Source of the DNA: Cohnella sp. WQ 127256
GTDB lineage: Bacteria > Bacillota > Bacilli > Paenibacillales > Paenibacillaceae
NCBI RefSeq assembly: GCF_024519285.1
Contig: NZ_JAMZCY010000001.1
Coordinates: 1,116,001 to 1,180,000, forward strand
DNA: 64,000 nt
Reading direction: 5' to 3'
Shown: piece by piece, positions 1 to 7,539 of the stretch
Layout of the letters: every line of letters starts with the position of its first letter
Position numbering within the stretch: position 1 is the first letter of the stretch
Notes under the pieces: model-generated
Databases searched by the model: none
The model's input: only the letters and a program-made list of their open reading frames with translations
Told to the model about the DNA's origin: nothing
Translations under genes and position numbers: made by a program

Positions 1-371
1 TCTAATCTTGGAATAGACTCGGATGAAGAAGAGTTGAATGAAGTAACTTCTTTGAAATGTCCTTCCATGTCGATAAAAGCAACAGAGGATCCAGGGAAGA
101 AAATAAATGGCTCCGCAGGGCCCCGTGGCTTTTGAGTTGAACCATTTAATCGTTCCCACATTTCTCCGGGTACAGATTGAATCTGCCTTTGAATGCTCGC
201 TGCTTTATTCTGATAGAGGAATCGTTCCATCAATATATATTGCAATACACCAATGACGAGTAGCAGCACTGCGAGAATGATTAATATGCGCGATAAGAGC
301 TGGTAACGAAGAGATCGAGGGAAGATCATTCGACGAACGGTATCCAATGGAATTGTCCAACGGCTTATCAC
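1..371 (-). CDS. Sensor histidine kinase, N-terminal part (cut by window edge)
   Basis: About 123 N-terminal residues are visible and the kinase domains lie to the left of the window. The start is a GTG overlapping the stop of the response regulator upstream (GTGA overlap), which indicates translational coupling. A short basic N-terminus with RSLRYQLLSR is followed by one strong membrane helix (roughly residues 24-45, ILIILAVLLLVIGVLQYIL), then the beginning of an extracellular sensor segment. This is the usual layout of an OmpR-partner kinase. The kinase identity rests on position after the regulator and on this topology, because no catalytic motif is inside the window. Confidence 0.8.
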   Translation of the reverse strand, partial: MISRWTIPLDTVRRMIFPRSLRYQLLSRILIILAVLLLVIGVLQYILMERFLYQNKAASIQRQIQSVPGEMWERLNGSTQKPRGPAEPFIFFPGSSVAFIDMEGHFKEVTSFNSSSSESIPRL

Positions 372-1054
372 AAATCCACCCGGTATCCGGCACCACGAAT
401 CGTACGAATAACCCGATGTTCACGATCCTGCAACTTGTCGCGCAACGAACGAATATAAACTTCGACAATGTTCTCTTCCCCACCGAAATCATATCCCCAC
501 ACTTGATCAAGAATGACGCTCTTACTCAACACATGTCCATGTTTATAAATTAAGTACTTCAGCAACTCGTACTCCGTAGGAGATAAATCTAACACTCGTT
601 GATGGTAACGAAGCTCTTTGCGTGCAGCATCAATGGAAAATGGACCTATCGTGATCTCGTTCAGAAGATGGGGGAATTGATTGCGAACTCTTGCTTGAAT
701 TCTAGCTAGAAGCTCACCAAAGCCGAAGGGCTTGGACATATAATCATCTGCACCCAAGGTCAGTCCTTTGACACGATCTTCGATTTCTTCTTTCGCTGTG
801 AGTAGGATAACAGCAACAGGCTTCATCCCTTTCAAGGCAGTGCAAACTTCATAGCCATCCATTCCCGGCATCATCACATCCAAGATGACGACATGAGGAC
901 AGAATTGTTCGGAGATTGCGATCGCTTCTGCGCCGTCTTGCGCCGTCTGGACTTGATAGCCCTCATTGACTAGGCCAAGCTCAATAAATTGTAATATATT
1001 CGGTTCATCATCTACGACTAAGACTTTAATTCCATTCAATTGTTGCTGCGCCAT
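368..1054 (-). CDS. OmpR/PhoB-family response regulator
   Basis: 228 residues. The receiver domain (about 8-125) has the acidic pair D15-D16, phosphoacceptor D59 in ILDVMMPGMDG, and the conserved lysine in YMSKPF. The winged-helix DNA-binding domain (about 130-228) carries the YELLKYL and TIRGAGYR signatures. It is followed by its kinase with overlapping codons and is transcribed divergently from the adaptor-ABC-permease operon starting at 1265. The shared intergenic region holds a phased array of half-sites at 1149-1198, so I infer that it controls that pump operon and possibly itself. Family assignment is firm; the regulon is inference. Confidence 0.95.
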   Translation of the reverse strand: MAQQQLNGIKVLVVDDEPNILQFIELGLVNEGYQVQTAQDGAEAIAISEQFCPHVVILDVMMPGMDGYEVCTALKGMKPVAVILLTAKEEIEDRVKGLTLGADDYMSKPFGFGELLARIQARVRNQFPHLLNEITIGPFSIDAARKELRYHQRVLDLSPTEYELLKYLIYKHGHVLSKSVILDQVWGYDFGGEENIVEVYIRSLRDKLQDREHRVIRTIRGAGYRVDL

Positions 1055-1148
1055 ATGTATTCCTCCAACTCATGTCTAATCTCATAGGGTCTTAGCTCTT
1101 ATTATTTACTATTATGAGCGATTTTCCTTAACATTGGCTGAGAGAAAA

Positions 1149-1198
1149 CTGAAAGAATGCTGAAAGCGCCGTTCAGAAAACATTCAGTTAGCATTCAT
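1149..1198 (+). promoter_or_regulatory. Phased half-site array, probable response-regulator operator
   Basis: Five related half-sites are spaced by one helical turn: CTGAA at 1149 and 1160, then the inverted TTCAG at 1172 and 1183 and TTCAT at 1194. Each copy in a group starts exactly 11 bp after the previous one. Direct repeats with 11 bp phasing are typical for OmpR/PhoB-family dimers. The last half-site abuts where a -35 element would lie for the -10-like CATAAT at 1220-1225, and no good -35 is present, as expected of an activated promoter. The target operon begins at 1265. Confidence 0.55.
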
Positions 1199-1264
1199 GT
1201 TGAGCTAAGGTTCGTCTTCCATAATGTGCTCATGACAATAGAAAAGCGAAGGTGAACATTACGA

Positions 1265-2713
1265 ATGAAGAAGAAAATGGTTTGGTCAGTTGCCTTAGTC
1301 ATTGTATTGGCAGCGGGAACATGGGGAGGAATTCAGCTATACAATAAAAAGGATACACAGCTAGTGGCAAGCTACATAACGACTCAAGTTCGCAAAGGGA
1401 CGATTGAAGTAAAGGTAAGCGGGACGGGCAGTATTCAACCGATCGCTCGGAAAACACTTAAGGCAGCGGCATCAGGAACGGCGCTTAAAGTTAATTATAA
1501 GGAAGGAGATACCGTCAAGAAAGGTGATATTCTCATTACTTATGAGCAAGAGGACGTTACAGACAGCATTCGTAGTAAAACAATTGACTTGAAGAAGAAG
1601 CAGCTGGAGCTTAATGATTTGCAGACAAAATATAAAGAAGCATTAGACGATGAGGCTCGTAAGCCATTGGTATTAAGTATTCAGAAGCAGCAGTTGGATA
1701 TTGAGATGGCTCAATCAGATATATCTACATTAAAGACAGGCAAGATTATTGATCCAATCGTTGCGCCTATTGATGGAGTGCTGGCTACATTTGATGTTGT
1801 TGCTGGTGATTCGATTAATCCAAATGGGGAGCTTGGTGAAATCGTTAATTTTGCTCAGCTGCAAATGGTAGTGGGGATTGACGAATTGGATATTTCAAAG
1901 GTAAAGCTTGAGCAGGAGACCGAAATTCTTGTGGAGGCTTTGCCTGAGGAGAAATTTACAGGCAAGGTTGTATCTATTGCGGATGAAGGAACGACAAGCA
2001 ATGGTGTTGCCTCATTTGATGTCACGATTGTACTGACAGACGCTAAGGCTTTGAAGGTTGGAATGTCTGCGGAGGCGAGCATTATGACGGATAAGAAAAC
2101 AGATGCCTTGTATGTACCCGTTGAAGCTGTACAGTCCTCGCAAGGGAAATATTTCGTTATGGTACCGGGGAGTTCGGGATCAGGAACAGGTGCTGGCACG
2201 GGGACGAATTCAGGTTCAAGTACAAAAACACCTCCTGCTCAAGGAACAAATGGAGATGTAGGGGCACCAGGACCACAGGGTGGACAAACCGGTCAAGCAG
2301 GTCAATCTGGTCAAGCCGGACAGGCACCAGGTGGAAACTCCGATCGCTTCCAGAACATGTCTGAAGAAGAGAGAACGGCCATGCGTGAGCAATTTGCGGC
2401 CAATCGTGGCTCGGGAGGCACGAATGCGAACGCTGGTGTGGGCGTAACCTCTACAACTCGCGTTGAAGTAAAGGTTGGTATTAACAATGAAGATAATATC
2501 GAAATTTTGTCTGGACTTAAGGAAGGCGATTCCGTTGTACTCCCAACAGTCGCAAGCTCAAGCTCTAGTGCAAACATGCAAGGTGGATTCCCTGGCATGG
2601 GAGTTGGCGGATTTACAAGCGGAGGAGGAGGGGGCTTCCCTGGTGGCGGAGGTGGCATGTCTGGTGGTGGCACCCGTCAATCCACTGGCGGTGGAGCAGG
2701 TGGTGCACGTTGA
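1265..2713 (+). CDS. HlyD/MacA-type efflux adaptor protein
   Basis: 482 residues: one N-terminal membrane anchor (about 6-25), a lipoyl-like/barrel-sandwich half (about 45-95, with GTALKVNYKEGDTVKKGD), a short helical hairpin (about 100-155), the second lipoyl half (VAPIDGVLATFDVVAGD) and a beta-barrel domain. It matches the MacA/YknX group that works with MacB-type ABC transporters, whose genes follow at once. A Gly/Ser/Gln-rich insert around residues 300-370 includes collagen-like GQ(A/T/S) repeats, and the C-terminal 45 residues are almost pure Gly/Ser/Pro/Met. Both are low-complexity and probably extracellular. A GAAGGTGA ribosome binding site precedes the ATG. First gene of a four-gene operon. 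Confidence 0.9.
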   Translation: MKKKMVWSVALVIVLAAGTWGGIQLYNKKDTQLVASYITTQVRKGTIEVKVSGTGSIQPIARKTLKAAASGTALKVNYKEGDTVKKGDILITYEQEDVTDSIRSKTIDLKKKQLELNDLQTKYKEALDDEARKPLVLSIQKQQLDIEMAQSDISTLKTGKIIDPIVAPIDGVLATFDVVAGDSINPNGELGEIVNFAQLQMVVGIDELDISKVKLEQETEILVEALPEEKFTGKVVSIADEGTTSNGVASFDVTIVLTDAKALKVGMSAEASIMTDKKTDALYVPVEAVQSSQGKYFVMVPGSSGSGTGAGTGTNSGSSTKTPPAQGTNGDVGAPGPQGGQTGQAGQSGQAGQAPGGNSDRFQNMSEEERTAMREQFAANRGSGGTNANAGVGVTSTTRVEVKVGINNEDNIEILSGLKEGDSVVLPTVASSSSSANMQGGFPGMGVGGFTSGGGGGFPGGGGGMSGGGTRQSTGGGAGGAR

Positions 2714-3438
2714 TGACCACATTGGCTAAAGTTGAACCTTTGATCCGTATTAAGGAATTGAGCAAACAATATCGTATGGGTGGAGAAACATTAAATGCAT
2801 TGGATAAGGTTTCATTAACCGTCGAGAAGGGAGACTTTCTAGCGATTATCGGCCCTTCTGGTTCAGGGAAATCAACATTAATGAATGTGATAGGTTGCCT
2901 CGATGCACCGACCTCAGGTGAGTATTGGCTTGACGGGGCTGAGGTGAGCCGATTAAAGGAAAACAAATTAGCAGATATTCGCAATCAGAAGATAGGCTTT
3001 ATATTTCAAGGCTTCAATCTGTTGACGAAATTAACTGCGATCGAGAATGTAGAGCTCCCGCTAATTTATCGTGGAATTCCCGCGAAGCAACGGAAGCAGC
3101 AAGCGATAGAGGCGCTCAAGAAGGTTGGTCTAGAGGAGAGAATTCATCATCGCCCAGTTGAATTGTCAGGAGGGCAGCAGCAACGGGTAGCGATCGCTCG
3201 TGCTCTCGCAGGAAACCCTCCGATTTTACTCGCGGATGAGCCAACCGGTGCGCTAGATACGAAGACAGGTAAAGAAGTGATGGGATTTATTAAGGAACTG
3301 AATGCACTTGGTCATACGATTATACTGATCACACATGATATTGAGATTTCCCATCAGGCGAAGCGAGTCGTCAAAATAATGGACGGGAAATTGAACGAAG
3401 AGGGTGGCGGGCAGGATGAACTTCATACAAGCATTTAA
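2713..3438 (+). CDS. MacB-type ABC transporter ATP-binding protein
   Basis: 241 residues. Walker A GPSGSGKST (about 50), Q-loop FQGFN, signature LSGGQQQRVAIARAL, Walker B ILLADEPTGALD and the switch histidine in LITHD are all present. It belongs to the LolD/MacB (o228) class that energises FtsX-like permeases in export or mechanotransmission. The ATG overlaps the stop of the adaptor gene (TGATG); a TTG one codon upstream is the alternative. The permease gene overlaps its 3' end, so adaptor, ATPase and permease are translationally coupled and form one tripartite pump. Confidence 0.93.
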   Translation: MTTLAKVEPLIRIKELSKQYRMGGETLNALDKVSLTVEKGDFLAIIGPSGSGKSTLMNVIGCLDAPTSGEYWLDGAEVSRLKENKLADIRNQKIGFIFQGFNLLTKLTAIENVELPLIYRGIPAKQRKQQAIEALKKVGLEERIHHRPVELSGGQQQRVAIARALAGNPPILLADEPTGALDTKTGKEVMGFIKELNALGHTIILITHDIEISHQAKRVVKIMDGKLNEEGGGQDELHTSI

Positions 3439-4591
3439 GATGGCGCTCATGAGCATTCTGTCCAATAAGCTACGCTCCTTATTGACGATGCTCGGGATCA
3501 TTATTGGCGTAACAGCTGTAATCGCACTAGTTGCTCTAGGACAAGGAGCAACGAAGTCAGTCACTGAGCAAGTGGAGAGCCTGGGAACGAACTTACTGAC
3601 GGTTAACATCTTGGGTCGTGGCACGACGAGTACCCTGAAAGTAACCGAGGCTGTTGCGATTGCGGACAAGGTAGAAGGTATCAAGTATATCGCACCTGCG
3701 AACTCCCAAAGTACATCGGTTAAGTATGGAACGAATACGAAGACGGTAAGCATCGTAGGTACGAATGCGGATTATGCACTCGTAAAAGATTATAAAGTCG
3801 CAACAGGACGTTTTCTCGCGCAGATCGATCTGGATGTGTATCAGAAGGTGGCCGTTATAGGCTCGACTACAGCGACGGATTTGTTCGGTTTTGGGAGTCC
3901 GCTTGGAGAGTATATTCTCATTCAGGGCACTAGATTTAAAGTCGTTGGAGTTCTGGAGGAGAAGGGTGATTCTACAACAGGCTCTAATGACGAAGTCGTT
4001 ATGATTCCGGAAACGTCCGCGGAACGCCTCTTTAAATCCAAGGGAGTTCGCACCATCTATGTCCAAGCAGAGACTCCTGAAGTGATCGACTCTGTTGTTA
4101 CGGGCTTGGAAGCTGAGCTAAGCGACCACTTCCGAGGAAACACGGACAGCTACAGAGTGTTTAACCAAAGTGATGCGTTATCCGCATTAACCTCGGTATC
4201 GGATACGTTAACGCTTGCCTTGGCCGGTATTGCAGGAATTTCTCTATTGGTTGGTGGGATAGGGATCATGAATATTATGCTTGTATCCGTGACCGAGAGA
4301 ACGAGAGAAATTGGTATTCGTAAAGCTATAGGCGCGAAGAAGAGGGATATCTTAATTCAATTCCTTATTGAATCTATGATGTTAAGTGGGCTAGGCGGGG
4401 TACTAGGAATTGGAATTGGAATCGGTGCGGCTAAAGGTGCTTCCACCGTTTTTAATATGGATATTCAATTCTCGATCAACATCATCATGGTTGCTTTCTT
4501 CTTCTCTGTATTTATTGGTGTATTGTTTGGGATGTTCCCAGCTAATAAAGCTGCGAAGCTTAAACCGATTGACGCACTGCGGTACGAATAA
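3416..4591 (+). CDS. MacB-like ABC transporter permease (FtsX family)
   Basis: 391 residues with the MacB/FtsX plan: an N-terminal helix (about 15-40, KLRSLLTMLGIIIGV), a large extracytoplasmic domain (about 45-265) and three C-terminal helices (about 270-300, 325-350, 355-385), with the conserved VTERTREIGIRKAIGAKKRDI loop between helices 2 and 3. I prefer the ATG at 3416 because MNF-QAFKMAL is the usual family N-terminus and a GGGTGG/GGGCAGG stretch lies upstream; a GTG at 3404 is in frame. It overlaps the ATPase gene by 23 bp. The substrate cannot be told; relatives export peptides, lantibiotics or macrolides. Confidence 0.92.
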   Translation: MNFIQAFKMALMSILSNKLRSLLTMLGIIIGVTAVIALVALGQGATKSVTEQVESLGTNLLTVNILGRGTTSTLKVTEAVAIADKVEGIKYIAPANSQSTSVKYGTNTKTVSIVGTNADYALVKDYKVATGRFLAQIDLDVYQKVAVIGSTTATDLFGFGSPLGEYILIQGTRFKVVGVLEEKGDSTTGSNDEVVMIPETSAERLFKSKGVRTIYVQAETPEVIDSVVTGLEAELSDHFRGNTDSYRVFNQSDALSALTSVSDTLTLALAGIAGISLLVGGIGIMNIMLVSVTERTREIGIRKAIGAKKRDILIQFLIESMMLSGLGGVLGIGIGIGAAKGASTVFNMDIQFSINIIMVAFFFSVFIGVLFGMFPANKAAKLKPIDALRYE

Positions 4592-4625
4592 GCTCTAATA
4601 AAGAAGCTTGTTGACTTAATTAAGA

Positions 4626-4643
4626 AAGGAGGGGAATCGCATC
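4626..4643 (+). promoter_or_regulatory. Strong ribosome binding site facing an ATC codon
   Basis: AAAGGAGGGG (about 4625-4634) sits at ideal distance, 8 nt after GGAGG, from an ATC codon at 4641 that is in frame with the sigma gene. No ATG, GTG or TTG occurs in that frame between the upstream stop (TAA at 4617) and TTG at 4683. The site therefore points either to non-AUG initiation or to an ATG changed by mutation or base-call error. Confidence 0.5.
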
Positions 4644-5207
4644 GGGATCATTCCGGAATATGAGAAGCTGGTCACACCGCATTTGGACGAATTACGTAAA
4701 TATTGCTTCTATCTTACAAAGTCGAAATGGGATGGAGAGGATTTGTTTCAGGACACGCTGTTGAAATCGTTAGTTTTCTTCCTTCATACCGAGCCTTATC
4801 TGGATGTAAAGCCGTTCCTTGTTCGGGTTGCCAGAAACCTATGGATCGATGATTGCCGCAAAACAAATAGACGAAGGCGGACGCTCATAGACCAACCGAA
4901 GCTCTATTATACGGACAATGATTACGTGGAAGTACGCAACGCTATCGAATGGTTAGCCGAGCGGTTCCCCAGACGTAATATTGAGATGTGGCTATTAGCA
5001 AATTATTTTGGTTATTCGATGCTTGAAATCGCAGTAGCAATGGGTTGCTCGGTGTCTGCGGTTAAATCCATCTTATACCGAACTCGTGAATTGCTTCGTA
5101 ATCGAGATGAAATGCTTGAATCCCGCAAAGTTATTCATTTAGACGTGGAGCGATGGTCGCGTGCGATCATGCAGGATAGACCTCAATGTATTCTTTCAGA
5201 AGGATGA
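4641..5207 (+). CDS. ECF-like sigma-70 family factor, copy 1
   Basis: About 188 residues if translation begins at the ATC at 4641. Region 2 is visible as KSKWDGEDLFQDTLLKSL and a helix ending in RNLWIDDCRK; region 4 is a helix-turn-helix around YFGYSMLEIAVAMGCSVSA with VKSILYRTRELLR. The C-terminal 30 residues form a conserved tail (VERWSRAIMQDRP). By eye it is about two thirds identical to the product at 11896-12471, and the similarity reaches back to TPHLDELRKY, upstream of the first normal start codon (TTG 4683), so the true start must be upstream. It is the last gene of the adaptor-ABC-permease operon. No anti-sigma gene is adjacent. Confidence 0.85.
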   Translation: MGIIPEYEKLVTPHLDELRKYCFYLTKSKWDGEDLFQDTLLKSLVFFLHTEPYLDVKPFLVRVARNLWIDDCRKTNRRRRTLIDQPKLYYTDNDYVEVRNAIEWLAERFPRRNIEMWLLANYFGYSMLEIAVAMGCSVSAVKSILYRTRELLRNRDEMLESRKVIHLDVERWSRAIMQDRPQCILSEG

Positions 5208-5220
5208 AGTGCATGCGATG

Positions 5221-5247
5221 GGAACCAAATCCCACAATCTCTCGTAC
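5221..5247 (+). promoter_or_regulatory. Candidate ECF sigma promoter for the RR-HK pair
   Basis: GGAACC at 5221-5226, a 16 bp spacer, then CGTAC at 5243-5247. This is the classic ECF layout (GGAAC-type -35, CGT-type -10, 16 bp apart), 39 bp ahead of the regulator ATG at 5286. It lies just after sigma copy 1, and TGGGA/TCCCA at 5219-5234 adds a small inverted repeat over the -35. That one of the local sigma paralogues reads it is inference. Confidence 0.5.
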
Positions 5248-5285
5248 TAGAAATGGAACACTAGCATACGGGAGGTTAAATCGAT

Positions 5286-5963
5286 ATGCCCAACATTCTG
5301 ATTGTCGATGACGACCCGGACATTCTTGAACTTATTCGATTTTATTTGCATAGAGACGGCTTTAAGGTTTCGAATGCATGCAACGGATTAGAAGCGATGG
5401 ATGTCGCGGAGAAGACGAAAGTCGATCTGGCGATCATAGACGTGATGATGCCTCATATGGACGGCTGGGAGTTATGCCACCATCTGCGGGAAGATTACCC
5501 CGAGATGCCAATCCTGATGGTGACCGCTAAAGGCGAGACCAATCACAAGATTAAAGGCTTTAATCTGGGCGCAGACGATTACCTGGTTAAGCCCTTCGAT
5601 CCGTTGGAGCTGGTTGCACGGGTCAAGCTGTTACTTAAGCGTTACAAGATTCACAATGCGATGAAGCTTCAGATTGGAAACGTCCTACTCGATAAGCACC
5701 GGTATGAGGCGGTCATCGATAATGCTCAGTTTTCCTTGCCGTTGAGGGAATTCGATCTCTTATTCAAGCTTGCCAGCTTTCCCGGTCAGATCTTTACACG
5801 AAATGATTTGATCGAGCAAGTATGGGGGGCGGATTTTGCCGGCGATGATCGTACGGTAGATGTTCATATTAAGCGCATCAGAGATCGGTTTGCAGAGTTG
5901 AACTCGGCATTCATGATCGAAACAAAGCGGGGGCTTGGTTACAAGCTCGAGGTTATGGAATGA
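5286..5963 (+). CDS. OmpR-family response regulator (module B)
   Basis: 225 residues. Receiver domain with D8-D9-D10, phosphoacceptor D52 in IIDVMMPHMDGWE and YLVKPF; winged helix with EFDLLFKLAS, QVWGADF and TKRGLGYKLE. A GGGAGG ribosome binding site sits 10 nt before the ATG. The kinase gene overlaps it by 4 bp (ATGA). It is very similar to the regulator at 61888-62562, including the MPHMDGWELC segment, so the two TCSs are paralogues. It is placed between sigma copy 1 and an RND pump operon, which it probably controls. Confidence 0.95.
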   Translation: MPNILIVDDDPDILELIRFYLHRDGFKVSNACNGLEAMDVAEKTKVDLAIIDVMMPHMDGWELCHHLREDYPEMPILMVTAKGETNHKIKGFNLGADDYLVKPFDPLELVARVKLLLKRYKIHNAMKLQIGNVLLDKHRYEAVIDNAQFSLPLREFDLLFKLASFPGQIFTRNDLIEQVWGADFAGDDRTVDVHIKRIRDRFAELNSAFMIETKRGLGYKLEVME

Positions 5964-7333
5964 TTAAGACTTTATATGTACGAGTCGTGCTCTCGTATTT
6001 GTTAGCCGTAATTATTGGATTGGTCAGTACATATTATTTAACTCTTTTGGTATTGAGCTCGATTGGCGATAGGTACGCAGACAGGCTTCAGAGAGAGCTG
6101 GTTCAAGACGGTAGAAGCATCCAGGAGCTTTTTCGGGTTAACGGTATCGACCAAGCGGAAGATGCACTAAGAGACGAAAGCTATGCGAAGAAGTACGAGG
6201 TTAGGGTGTACGACAAAAACGGAAACCTGATGCCTAGAAATGGAGTGGAGCCCTCCGAACTCTTTATTCTCTCCGACCAAGTTGTTCGTTCCGTGCTGAA
6301 CGGGGAGTCCTACAGGGGCATGGACGTTTCTCAGACTGAGCTCATCGTCGGCTTGCCTTATGAGGAAGATGGCGAGCATTATGCTCTCTTTATTCAAATA
6401 TCCGAAGGCATCGTAATTTCTTTTACTTCGAAATTGCTCATTTTAGCTTTAGCGATTAATTTGCTAGTGGGATGTTTGATCATTATCGTAGGGGCCCGTT
6501 ATTTGGTTAAACCTCTTCGAGGCATGAAGGCAGCAGCCGAGCGGATGGCCAAGGGTGAATTTGACATCGAACTCAAATGGGGGAAGAGGAAGGATGAGCT
6601 AGGACAGCTTGCGAAGAGCTTCAATTACATGGCAAGCCAGATGAAGCAGCTCGAATCGATGAGACAGAACTTTGTCTCCAACGTATCCCATGAAATCCAG
6701 TCACCATTGACCTCTATCTCGGGATTCTCCAAAGCGCTTCAGCAAAGTGATCTTTCCGATGAGGATAGGATCCGGTATCTCACAATTATTCAGAACGAGA
6801 GCGAAAGACTTTCCAGACTCAGTGATAATTTGTTGAAGTTGGCATCTCTGGATTCGAATCGTCATCCGTTCGAACCGCATGTGTTCGATTTGGATGAGCA
6901 GCTCCGCAAGGCTATCGTGAACAGTGAGCCTCTATGGTCCGCGAAGTCGTTAGATTGGAGTTTGGATTTGCCCAGAACAAAAATTAATGCCGATGAAGAC
7001 CAATTGAATCAGGTGTGGATCAATCTGATCGGCAACTGCATCAAGTTTACTCCTCCGGGCGGCAAGATTAGCATCCGTATCGTCAAGCAGATGGATTTGA
7101 TCGAGGTGTTCATAGCGGATACCGGAATCGGCATCCCACCGGAAGATCAAGGGAAAGTATTCGAAAGGTTCTATAAATCGGATCAATCACACAACAAGAA
7201 TCAGTCAGGTAGCGGATTGGGGCTTGCGATCGTCAAGAAAATCGTGACAAGGCATAGGGGAACTATCGTGTTGAACAACAACCCGGGCGGGGGAACCCTT
7301 GTTACTATTACGTTGCCGCATCGTATTTTATAA
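5960..7333 (+). CDS. Sensor histidine kinase (module B)
   Basis: 457 residues: TM1 (about 8-30), an extracytoplasmic sensor domain of about 120 residues, TM2 (about 155-178), HAMP (about 180-232), HisKA with H244 in NVSHEIQSPLTS, and HATPase with N box NLIGNCIKF, G1 DTGIGIPPEDQ, F box VFERFYK and G2 GSGLGLAIVKK. All catalytic elements look intact. It is coupled to the regulator by ATGA overlap and followed by a strong terminator, so RR-HK is a closed transcription unit separate from the RND operon. Confidence 0.95.
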   Translation: MIKTLYVRVVLSYLLAVIIGLVSTYYLTLLVLSSIGDRYADRLQRELVQDGRSIQELFRVNGIDQAEDALRDESYAKKYEVRVYDKNGNLMPRNGVEPSELFILSDQVVRSVLNGESYRGMDVSQTELIVGLPYEEDGEHYALFIQISEGIVISFTSKLLILALAINLLVGCLIIIVGARYLVKPLRGMKAAAERMAKGEFDIELKWGKRKDELGQLAKSFNYMASQMKQLESMRQNFVSNVSHEIQSPLTSISGFSKALQQSDLSDEDRIRYLTIIQNESERLSRLSDNLLKLASLDSNRHPFEPHVFDLDEQLRKAIVNSEPLWSAKSLDWSLDLPRTKINADEDQLNQVWINLIGNCIKFTPPGGKISIRIVKQMDLIEVFIADTGIGIPPEDQGKVFERFYKSDQSHNKNQSGSGLGLAIVKKIVTRHRGTIVLNNNPGGGTLVTITLPHRIL

Positions 7334-7342
7334 TTATTGTTT

Positions 7343-7386
7343 AAGCCAATGAAGAGGGGGATTACCCCTTTTCATTGGCTTTTTTG
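7343..7386 (+). terminator. Rho-independent terminator after the module B kinase
   Basis: AAGCCAATGAAGAGGGG pairs with CCCCTTTTCATTGGCTT across a short GATTA-type loop, and the right arm runs directly into a T tract (7380-7385). Confidence 0.9.
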
Positions 7387-7539
7387 TCGTATTAGGGAAC
7401 AAATACCTGTTGCATGCCCATGTACGTCATACTTTATTCATAATTCTGTTGTAAGCTAGTGCCAAGCATGGGAGAAAGGAAAGCTTTCCCAGACGAATAG
7501 ATGAAATAACGAATCGAGTTTGCAGGAGGGTTATACCTG

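Noticed and set aside
2311..2673. Proline-rich ORF opposite the adaptor gene
   Set aside because: It is the reverse complement of the Gly-rich coding repeat, with no ribosome binding site or context.
7387..7539. Second ECF-type promoter ahead of the RND gene
   Set aside because: GGAACA (7396) and CGTC (7425) exist, but the spacer is about 23 bp, too long for an ECF promoter.
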